From the NCBI RefSeq assembly GCF_000686125.1, contig NZ_JMMA01000002.1:620001-684000 (forward strand): a stretch of DNA of 64,000 nucleotides, given 5' to 3'. This DNA comes from Ruminococcus sp. NK3A76 (GTDB taxonomy: Bacteria > Bacillota > Clostridia > Oscillospirales > Ruminococcaceae). Numbering within the stretch: position 1 is the stretch's first letter; each line of letters begins with the position of its first letter. Both the position numbers and the translations under genes were made by a program. Shown here piece after piece: positions 56,677-64,000 of the stretch. Under the pieces are notes generated by a model. That model was given only the letters and a program-made list of their open reading frames with translations, was not told where the DNA came from and did no database searches.

Positions 56677-59600
56677 AGCTTTTAAACGTGGAGTGTCAGG
56701 TATGCTTGCGGCTGCAATAGCATTAAGTACGCTTGCAACATCAGTAACTGCTGCAAGCACAGGTGTTACTATCGGATATACCTGGGACAGCTCGGTCAAT
56801 CCGACCTTATACACAAATAAATATGCTGCAAGCGGCGGCAAGGGCTCGCTTACCTACGGAGAGCAGATCGCAAGGTTTGTTCCGAGTACAGACAGCGATG
56901 TATGGGCGTTCTGTATTGAGCCCGGTGCAAGCCTTACGGGTCAGTCATACGGAAGCTGGGTAAGTGCAAACGGCTTTACCGAGTATGACACCTTTGACCT
57001 TAATGATAAGAACAAAGCAGATACAGCGGCATATTGGAAGTCTATAGGAGGAACAGACGGAGATATTGCAAAATATCTTGCACTTGTTCAGTATTATGGG
57101 TTTTCTTCACATAAAAACGGCAATTATTTCGCAGCCACTCAGTGCTTGCTTTGGGAAATAGCTATGAACTACAGAGGACATACACCAAGTACCTTTGCAA
57201 CGTGCTCTGATCAGTTATGGAATGACTTTACTTACCCTTCGGGCGGTTGGTGTACAAAAGCCGGAGTTGAGGCAGCGTATAAGGATATAGTTGCAAATGT
57301 AAAGGCACATTATAACCTTCCTGCGGCAATGCAGAAAACTGCGGCGCTTGCAAAGGATAATGCAAAGGTAATGAAATTTAATGCTTCAAATATGCGTTAT
57401 GAGGCTAAGTTTACCATAAACTCAGCATATGTTGACAAGACAAGCCTTGCCCACAATTTCAGTACATATAAGTCTGCACTTGAAGCACTTGTAAAGAGCA
57501 GGTTTAAAGGTACTTACGGTAAGGATTACGGTATTGATACCACTACAAGCGGAAATAACACAGTTTATACTGTATGGTCAAATGAGAGGCAGTTTACAAG
57601 CAGCTCTGACAGCAGTATATATGCGACCTCTGCTATTCCCATGCAGCTTAAAAGCGGATTAAAGCAAAAGGAATCGCTTTTTTGCAAGTCATATTATCAG
57701 ACCTGCATGTCAGCTACGACCTTTGATCCGGTCAAGGGCTATTCAGCGCTCGCAAGCTATAACGAGCCTAATTTAAAGGTGGAAAAGACATATACCGACA
57801 GCAGCAACAAGGCTATAACTGCGACTGAGTTGAATGATCTGCTTGGTAAGACCTCTTTTGTTATCTCAGCTACTATAAACAGCAAAAAATACTATGTTGT
57901 TGCAGATAAGGATAATGATAAAAACAGATATGTGTTTAGAAAATATACCACATCTGAATCAGAGGCTACAAAGTTTAAAACAATTGATAATTCAACTAAA
58001 AAGGGTGTGTTTTCTGTATTTGATCTGCCTACCTCAGCTTCATCAGGCAGAACATATACTGTAAAAGAATACAGCGTACCCGATACAGAACGATATGAAA
58101 AGCTTTCAAAGTCTGTTAAGCTGCCTTCACCAACCTCTGAATTTATGACAAATGCAGGAACGGGAACGGTCAAGCTTAATAACAACGAGGAAAGCTATGA
58201 CGCTAAATTTGGTTCAGCCACACTTGATAAGATCGTAGAAAATGGTGACGGCAAGGTGCTTTCCGATGATAATGAAAGAGATATAGCTGCTCTGTCGGAT
58301 ATATACAAGTCAACTAAGTTTATCGTCGGCTTCTGGGACGGAACTACAATGCGATATCTGACAACTGCACATAAGTCTGCATCAAAGGCTTTAAACGGCG
58401 ATCTTGCTGACCTTAAAAACTACAATGATACAACTTATGAAACAGGTGACGGAAAATACTATATGCCTACAACTCTTAATAAGGCTCACGAAGTAATATT
58501 TGATGAAAGCCGTACAAGTACGGACATATCAAAGGCACAGATCCTTTCAGCAGGATACCTATATACGGGTACAGATACCTGTGATTATTTCGGACAGATA
58601 TTTTTAAATCTTTTACCGCTTGATTCTTCAGGCAATGCTCAGGAGATAGTGTTTATTGAGATAAATGGTGCTAAGGGCTATGGCTATGATGATACTGTAA
58701 AGGAATCAGGCGCAGTAATGCTTAGCACGATAGGCTCATATAAGGATAAAAGAAATATCTCGGGAGTAATGAAGAATGATACGGGAAAAAGCTATACTAT
58801 CACAAGCTCTACGGGTAAGGAGTATGTTATATCCTCCGGTAAATATTACCCTATAAGCGGCAACAAGCTTGAAAGCAACAAGCTGCGTTCAAGTGCTGAG
58901 ATAGTAAATGAGCTTGTAAACTATGAGCTTATCCTAACTAAAAAGGATGATAAAAACACTATTCTCCCGGGGGCAACTTACGGCTTATACAACAGCAGCA
59001 AGAAACTGTTAAAAACAGCGGTAACAGGTAATGACGGAAAGGCCAAATTTGAGTATAACCTTATCCAAAACACCGACTATTATGTGCATGAGATAACTGC
59101 ACCTGACGGGTATGTGTTGGATACTCAGTATTACAAGGTAAACCGCAGCAATGCTGTAGGTGATGACCTTGACAATTTCCAGAACGCAAAGCTTAATGAT
59201 TACGGCTATGAGGTAAAGGATAAGCCATATACGTTAAAAATCGAGCTCAACAAGTATGATATTATAAACAACATCAAGATCGAAGGTATAACCTTTGATG
59301 TTTCTCTAAACGGTAAAACTGTTGCAAGTATCAAAACCGATAAGAACGGCTATGCAAGTATATCCGATCTTCCCCTCGGAAAACTGAAGGATAAAACATT
59401 TGAAAACATATATACAGTTACAGAGCGAGAGAATGACAAGTATATTATGCTTGATGATGAAGGCAATGCCTCAAAGGAGATAAAGATCGTTACTACTGTA
59501 GGCGATATAGAGAGCAAGACTGATCCTGTTATTACTTATACAGCAGATATTCCAAATACCTTACAGCTTGTGGATCTTAAAGTAAGTAAGGTGGATGAGT

Positions 59601-62600
59601 ATGATAATCCTGTAAAGGGAGTAACATTTGACCTTGCACCGGCACAGGATATAGTTTTTAACGGCAAGACAGTTCAGAAGAAGGGTGAAAAGATAGGAAC
59701 ACTTGTAACTGACGAAAAGGGTGTTGCATCTTCAAAGTATATCGAATATGCTACAGAGGGTACAAAGGGCTATGAGAAGATCCTTCCTATTTATCCGAAC
59801 TTTGAGTATATGTTGACCGAAAGGTCAGCTCCGGAGCCTTATATAGTTCCAAAAAACAATGTAACAAGATTTATTGCCAAGTCTGATAAGGCAACTACAT
59901 TGACGATCCCTCACGAGATAAAAATCAAGGACAATGTTCAGACCGGCATACTTGATGTATATAAACAGGATAAAGACACTAAGAAGCCTTTGCAGGGCGC
60001 TGTGTTTGAGGTCAGAGCAGCTAAGGATCATTTTATCGGAACAAAGCAGATACACAAAACAGGGGATCTTATCTGTACAATGACAACAGGTGCAGACGGA
60101 CACGCTACAAGCGGTGATGCAAAAATGTATATAGGAGCACAATATTCTCTCACAGAGAAAACAGCCCCAAAGGGATATTCGCTTAAGTCAGACAGTAAAA
60201 CATTCACATTCAGTTTTGCAGGAAACAACGCTGAGTATTCAAAGCTTGGAATTGATGTTGATAATTCGAGCCAGCAGGGAAGAATATCTGTTCATAAGAC
60301 GGGTGATGTATTTACATCTGTAAATCCATCTATGTCAGCTATTAAGGAGGAAAACGGTGTTGTTATGACAACTCCCGTTACATATGATTTGGTTTTTACA
60401 AATGGTGATCTTGAGGGCGCTGTATTTGATGTCATAGCAGACGAGGATATCATAACCGCAGACGGAACGATAAGAGCGCACAAGGGCGATCTTGTAGCTC
60501 AGATAAAAACTGATAAGAAAGGATATGCACAAACAGATATGCTTTATCTTGGAAAATATAAGGTTTGCGAAAAGCAGGCGGCCTATGGTTATATCAACAA
60601 AAGTGAGCCGCAGCTTGTAGAGCTTAAATATGCAGGACAGGAAGCATCGGTCAGCGATACGGTAAATACTGATTTTGTAAACGAGTATCAGAGTGTAAGG
60701 GTACACCTTGCTAAAGCTATGGAGCGTGACGAAACCTATGGTATCGGACAGAACAAGGAATATACAAAGGTGCGTTTCGGACTATTTGCTGATGAGAAGA
60801 TAACCGCAGCAGACGGTACCTTCGTCCCCGAAGGAGGACTTATATCAGAGCTTTCTTTAGGAGAAGATATGACGGCAGAGTTTAACGCCAAGATTCCATT
60901 CGGAAAATATTACATTCAGGAGATAGCTACTGATGATCATTATATCCTAAACGGGGAAAAGTATCTTGTCACATATGAATATGCAGGACAGAGTATAGAT
61001 ACCGTTGAGATAGACTGCGGTAAGTTTACAAATGAGATAAAGCGTGGCTCTGTTAAGGGTTTAAAGGTCAACGAGCATGATGAGCCGCTTGCAAATGCAG
61101 TATTTGGTCTGTTTAAAGCGGATACAAAGGATTTTTCAGAGGCTAATGCTGTTAAAACATCTGTTTCTGACGAAAACGGCAGCTTTGGCTTTGATAATAT
61201 TCCCTATGGAAAGTATATCGTTACAGAGCTTTCTTCACCTGCTGGATATGTTTTTGATGATAAAAAGCATGATGTGAATATAGCTAAAGATGGTGATGAG
61301 GTATATCTGAAGGCCATAAACAAAGCAACTCAGCTAAATGTATCAAAAATAGATATATACGGAAGTGAACTAAAGGGCGCTTTAATGCAGATAACCGATA
61401 CAGATGGAAAAGTATTTGCCGAGTGGACTTCAAACGGTAATACAAGGTGCATAACTAAAATCCCGGCAGGCAGCTATGTTTTAAAGGAAACAGCAAGCCC
61501 GGACGGTTATGTGATCGCAGCACAGATCAGCTTTACAATTGATAGGTATAACCGTGTGACTGTTGATGATATAAAAACTCTTTCAACTGACAGTAATGGT
61601 GTTCCTACAATTACTATGATAGATGATACAACAAAGGTTTCATTAACAAAGTTTGATATTACAGGTAATAAGGAGCTTGCAGGTGCGCTGATGCAGATCA
61701 TTGACAAGGATGGCTGTATTATAGACGAATGGACAAGTACAAATGAGTCACACTATATCGAAGCTGTTCTCAAAGCAGGAGAATCATATATTCTTCACGA
61801 GGTCAGTGCTCCGACAGGTTATGTGCTGGCAAATGATATATCGTTTACTGTATCGACAGACGGAAGTGTAGATAAGGTAAATATGACAGACGATATCACT
61901 AAGGTATCTGTGACTAAGTATGATATAACCGGTGAAAAGGAGATCAGCGGAGCAAAGCTTCAGGTGATCGACAGTGAGGGTAATATCATAGATGAGTGGA
62001 TATCATCAGATGTTGCACACGAGATAAATGGAGTATTAAAGGCGAGTGGTGAATATATACTTCACGAAGAGATCTCTGCTGACGGCTATGTAATAGCAAA
62101 TGACGTTTCTTTCGTTGTTGATGATAAGGGGGAGATAACCAAAGTCTATATGTATGACGATACTACAAAGGTCAAGATCAGCAAGCTTGACATTACAAAT
62201 GATGAAGAGCTTGCAGGTGCTTACTTGCAGATTATTGATAAGGACGGGAATATCGTTGATGAATGGGTAAGCACTAATGAACCACACTATATAGAGGCAC
62301 TCCTTATATCAGGTGAAACCTACACGCTTCACGAAACGATCCCTGCGGAGGGGTATGTTGTAGCTGATGATGTTACCTTTACAGTAAATGACAAGGGTGA
62401 AGTGACTGAGGTGAAAATGTATGATGATACTACAAAGGTCAAGATCAGCAAGCGTGACATTACAAATGATGAAGAGCTTGCAGGAGCTTACTTGCAGGTA
62501 ATTGATAAGGACGGGAATATCGTTGATGAATGGGTAAGCACTAATGAACCGCACTATATAGAGGCACTCCTTATATCAGGCGAAACCTACACGCTTCACG

Positions 62601-63118
62601 AAACGATCCCTGCGGAGGGGCATGTTGTAGCTGATGATGTTACCTTCACGGTAAATGACAAGGGTGAAGTGACTGAGGTGAAAATGTATGACGATACTAC
62701 AAAGGTACACATTACAAAGCTTGATATAACTACAAAGAAGGAGCTGCCAGGTGCAAAGCTCCAGATAATTGACGGAGAAACAGTTGTTGAGGAGTGGACA
62801 AGCACTGATAAAGCTCATATTATCGAGGGTAAGCTTATAGCAGGAAAAGAGTACACTCTCCGTGAGATAACAGCACCCAAGGGATATGAGATCTCTGATG
62901 ATATTAAGTTTAAAGTAAATGAGGATGGTAGCGTTACAAGTGTTGTAATGTATGATGAGCACACACCCGATACATCTACACATATTCAGACGCCTAAGAC
63001 ATCTATTCCGTTTATAGGCAACCCTCAGACAGGCTCGGCAGTAGAGAATACTGCTTTTGCTGGAATTGCTGCTACGCTGCTTATTATGATAGTATGCTCT
63101 GTAAGGAAAAAAGAATAA
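56663..63118 (+). CDS. Giant thioester/Cna-B repeat surface adhesin with NPQTG sorting signal
   Basis: 2151 residues from a TTG 9 nt after GGGAGG. Signal peptide (1-31). A thioester domain follows (about 45-240) with Cys84 in FCIEPG and Gln160 in AATQCLLWEIA, the pair that forms an internal thioester for covalent attachment to host surfaces. Many Cna-B/SpaA-type beta modules follow (GATYGLYNSS, YYVHEITAPDGYVLD and similar), then five 89-residue units, two nearly identical. The C-terminus has NPQTG (about 2120), a span and RKKE, a sortase signal. Likely mediates contact with a host cell or recipient. It is the largest gene of the element. Confidence 0.92.
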   Translation: MKINKAFKRGVSGMLAAAIALSTLATSVTAASTGVTIGYTWDSSVNPTLYTNKYAASGGKGSLTYGEQIARFVPSTDSDVWAFCIEPGASLTGQSYGSWVSANGFTEYDTFDLNDKNKADTAAYWKSIGGTDGDIAKYLALVQYYGFSSHKNGNYFAATQCLLWEIAMNYRGHTPSTFATCSDQLWNDFTYPSGGWCTKAGVEAAYKDIVANVKAHYNLPAAMQKTAALAKDNAKVMKFNASNMRYEAKFTINSAYVDKTSLAHNFSTYKSALEALVKSRFKGTYGKDYGIDTTTSGNNTVYTVWSNERQFTSSSDSSIYATSAIPMQLKSGLKQKESLFCKSYYQTCMSATTFDPVKGYSALASYNEPNLKVEKTYTDSSNKAITATELNDLLGKTSFVISATINSKKYYVVADKDNDKNRYVFRKYTTSESEATKFKTIDNSTKKGVFSVFDLPTSASSGRTYTVKEYSVPDTERYEKLSKSVKLPSPTSEFMTNAGTGTVKLNNNEESYDAKFGSATLDKIVENGDGKVLSDDNERDIAALSDIYKSTKFIVGFWDGTTMRYLTTAHKSASKALNGDLADLKNYNDTTYETGDGKYYMPTTLNKAHEVIFDESRTSTDISKAQILSAGYLYTGTDTCDYFGQIFLNLLPLDSSGNAQEIVFIEINGAKGYGYDDTVKESGAVMLSTIGSYKDKRNISGVMKNDTGKSYTITSSTGKEYVISSGKYYPISGNKLESNKLRSSAEIVNELVNYELILTKKDDKNTILPGATYGLYNSSKKLLKTAVTGNDGKAKFEYNLIQNTDYYVHEITAPDGYVLDTQYYKVNRSNAVGDDLDNFQNAKLNDYGYEVKDKPYTLKIELNKYDIINNIKIEGITFDVSLNGKTVASIKTDKNGYASISDLPLGKLKDKTFENIYTVTERENDKYIMLDDEGNASKEIKIVTTVGDIESKTDPVITYTADIPNTLQLVDLKVSKVDEYDNPVKGVTFDLAPAQDIVFNGKTVQKKGEKIGTLVTDEKGVASSKYIEYATEGTKGYEKILPIYPNFEYMLTERSAPEPYIVPKNNVTRFIAKSDKATTLTIPHEIKIKDNVQTGILDVYKQDKDTKKPLQGAVFEVRAAKDHFIGTKQIHKTGDLICTMTTGADGHATSGDAKMYIGAQYSLTEKTAPKGYSLKSDSKTFTFSFAGNNAEYSKLGIDVDNSSQQGRISVHKTGDVFTSVNPSMSAIKEENGVVMTTPVTYDLVFTNGDLEGAVFDVIADEDIITADGTIRAHKGDLVAQIKTDKKGYAQTDMLYLGKYKVCEKQAAYGYINKSEPQLVELKYAGQEASVSDTVNTDFVNEYQSVRVHLAKAMERDETYGIGQNKEYTKVRFGLFADEKITAADGTFVPEGGLISELSLGEDMTAEFNAKIPFGKYYIQEIATDDHYILNGEKYLVTYEYAGQSIDTVEIDCGKFTNEIKRGSVKGLKVNEHDEPLANAVFGLFKADTKDFSEANAVKTSVSDENGSFGFDNIPYGKYIVTELSSPAGYVFDDKKHDVNIAKDGDEVYLKAINKATQLNVSKIDIYGSELKGALMQITDTDGKVFAEWTSNGNTRCITKIPAGSYVLKETASPDGYVIAAQISFTIDRYNRVTVDDIKTLSTDSNGVPTITMIDDTTKVSLTKFDITGNKELAGALMQIIDKDGCIIDEWTSTNESHYIEAVLKAGESYILHEVSAPTGYVLANDISFTVSTDGSVDKVNMTDDITKVSVTKYDITGEKEISGAKLQVIDSEGNIIDEWISSDVAHEINGVLKASGEYILHEEISADGYVIANDVSFVVDDKGEITKVYMYDDTTKVKISKLDITNDEELAGAYLQIIDKDGNIVDEWVSTNEPHYIEALLISGETYTLHETIPAEGYVVADDVTFTVNDKGEVTEVKMYDDTTKVKISKRDITNDEELAGAYLQVIDKDGNIVDEWVSTNEPHYIEALLISGETYTLHETIPAEGHVVADDVTFTVNDKGEVTEVKMYDDTTKVHITKLDITTKKELPGAKLQIIDGETVVEEWTSTDKAHIIEGKLIAGKEYTLREITAPKGYEISDDIKFKVNEDGSVTSVVMYDEHTPDTSTHIQTPKTSIPFIGNPQTGSAVENTAFAGIAATLLIMIVCSVRKKE
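61622..62956 (+). repeat. Five tandem 267-bp units in the adhesin gene
   Basis: Units start at 61622, 61889, 62156, 62423 and 62690, each exactly 89 codons. Each begins (D)D(T/I)TKV and has a LQ(I/V)IDKDG-like and LHE-type strand. Units 3 and 4 are nearly identical in DNA, pointing to recent duplication; others are diverged. Confidence 0.9.
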
Positions 63119-63135
63119 TAAAGACTAATTATCAA

Positions 63136-63171
63136 GAATATCCCTGCGGTGTATTCCGCAGGGTGATATTC
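63136..63171 (+). terminator. Hairpin after the adhesin gene
   Basis: CCCTGCGG/CCGCAGGG 8-bp core, extended by GAATAT/ATATTC. No T-run follows; may allow partial readthrough into topB. Confidence 0.55.
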
Positions 63172-63242
63172 AAAAAAGGAAGGAAGATGTAAGTGCTTAG
63201 AACAATAAAACCTATCAAAGATGTAAGAAGGGGTGATTCTAA

Positions 63243-64000
63243 TTGCGTTTGATACTTTGTGAAAAGCCCTCTGTGGCGATGTCAATTGCCTACTGCGTAG
63301 GTGCAACTGAAAAAATATCCGAGGGGAAACGTTTCTACTGGCAGGGTGATGACTACATCGTTACCAATGCTCTTGGTCATCTGGTGGGTATAGGTATCCC
63401 CGAAGATTACGGGTACAAGAAGTGGAAGCTTTCTGATCTCCCTATTATCCCTGATTTCAAGCTGTTTTTGTTAAACGGCTGCGGCACGCAGATGGGAATG
63501 CTCAGAAAGCTCTTTGAACGTGAAGATGTGACGGAGATAATCAATGCCTGTGATGCCGGTCGTGAGGGCGAGTGTATTTTCAGATACATATATAACTATC
63601 TCGGCAGCAATAAGCCCGTAAAGCGTCTTTGGATTAACTCGCTGACAGACGATGCTATTCGTGACGGTATGGCGAAATTACTTGATCCTGCGAAGCTTGA
63701 CGGTATGTTTGCGGCAGGCTATGCAAGAGCCAAGTCGGACTGGATATTCGGTATCAACCTTTCAAGGTTTTACAGCCTCATATCCAATCAGCGGCATAAG
63801 TCGGGCAGGGTCAAAAATGCGGTGCTGGGCATCATAGCTGAGCGTGAAGCGCAGATAGCTGCTTTTGAGAAAAAGCCCTACTTCAAGCTAATCCTTGATA
63901 ACGGTGCAGAGTGTACCCGTACCTTTGATACAAGAGAAGAAGCGGAAAGTGTTGCAAATAGCTGTATCGGCAAAACTGCTACAGTATGCTTTGCACTTGC
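63243..64000 (+). CDS. topB: DNA topoisomerase III (N-terminal part, cut by window edge)
   Basis: 252 codons are present, from a TTG 9 nt after AAGGGG. The toprim domain starts LILCEKPSVAMSIA, with ALGHLVG and the metal-binding INACDAGREGECIFRYIY. Next comes RLWINSLTDDAI and an unusual RVKNAVLGIIAERE where typical enzymes have RVQTPTLG. The active-site Tyr lies beyond the window. Tn1549-type elements carry such a type IA topoisomerase downstream of the surface-protein genes, probably for processing DNA during transfer. Confidence 0.93.
   Translation, partial: MRLILCEKPSVAMSIAYCVGATEKISEGKRFYWQGDDYIVTNALGHLVGIGIPEDYGYKKWKLSDLPIIPDFKLFLLNGCGTQMGMLRKLFEREDVTEIINACDAGREGECIFRYIYNYLGSNKPVKRLWINSLTDDAIRDGMAKLLDPAKLDGMFAAGYARAKSDWIFGINLSRFYSLISNQRHKSGRVKNAVLGIIAEREAQIAAFEKKPYFKLILDNGAECTRTFDTREEAESVANSCIGKTATVCFAL

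Noticed and set aside
61622-62956. CRISPR-like array
   Set aside because: The periodic 267-bp repeats are in-frame protein modules without unique spacers; no cas genes exist in the window.
63193-63252. 19-codon GTG-initiated frame between the adhesin and topB
   Set aside because: It is very short, has no recognisable content and overlaps the topB start; I could not support it as a gene.

Overview
The window reads as a Ruminococcus-type chromosome (Bacillota, Oscillospirales). The reasons are a complete 16S-tRNAAla-tRNAIle-23S-5S operon of that type, strong TTGACA/TATAAT promoters, GGAGG ribosome sites, frequent TTG starts, and Tn1549-style conjugation genes. Species was not determined.

1-15.5 kb is housekeeping backbone. 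It holds a polysaccharide O-acetylation pair (partial DHHW-like protein and MBOAT), a sodium:alanine symporter, a secreted transglutaminase-like protein, a TPM-domain membrane protein, HflX, and a shikimate cluster (aroF, aroB, DUF3592-like, aroA, two small paralogues, aroC, DUF4364). aroF is preceded by a 37-codon leader peptide very rich in Phe/Tyr/Trp and by mutually exclusive antiterminator and terminator hairpins, which is a classical attenuator layout. Copies of a small GTAACAG-repeat/hairpin element lie between aro genes.

15.5-21.6 kb is the rRNA operon with two promoters, followed by a 5' tRNA fragment and tRNA-Asn.

21.7-36.5 kb lies entirely on the minus strand. It holds two ABC transporter operons interleaved with ECF sigma/anti-sigma/small secreted protein cassettes. 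One cassette is intact. One has an anti-sigma gene split by a single-base frameshift. One is reduced to the secreted proteins plus a 3' remnant of the anti-sigma gene, on a duplicated segment of about 620 bp.

36.7-44.2 kb starts with a small Xre regulator and a decayed IS200/IS605 element. A markedly AT-rich block follows: a caspase-like protease, a TIR protein, a second TIR-like protein, a large SF1 helicase with an unrecognised N-terminal half, and a WYL regulator. It looks like a defence island, with a core resembling TIR-caspase (Thoeris-like) signalling plus an unusual helicase partner.

44.2-64 kb is an integrative conjugative element of the Tn1549 type. It holds two small sigma/HTH proteins, a PcfB-like protein, VirD4, a Maff2-like pilin, a TrbL/VirB6-like channel protein, PrgI, VirB4, a CD1108-like protein, DUF4315-like protein, a 2151-residue thioester/Cna-B adhesin and topoisomerase III (cut by the window end). 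Three of these genes appear to start at ATA or ATT codons, each exactly 8 nt after a strong Shine-Dalgarno. No relaxase or integrase is visible, so the element probably continues to the right.
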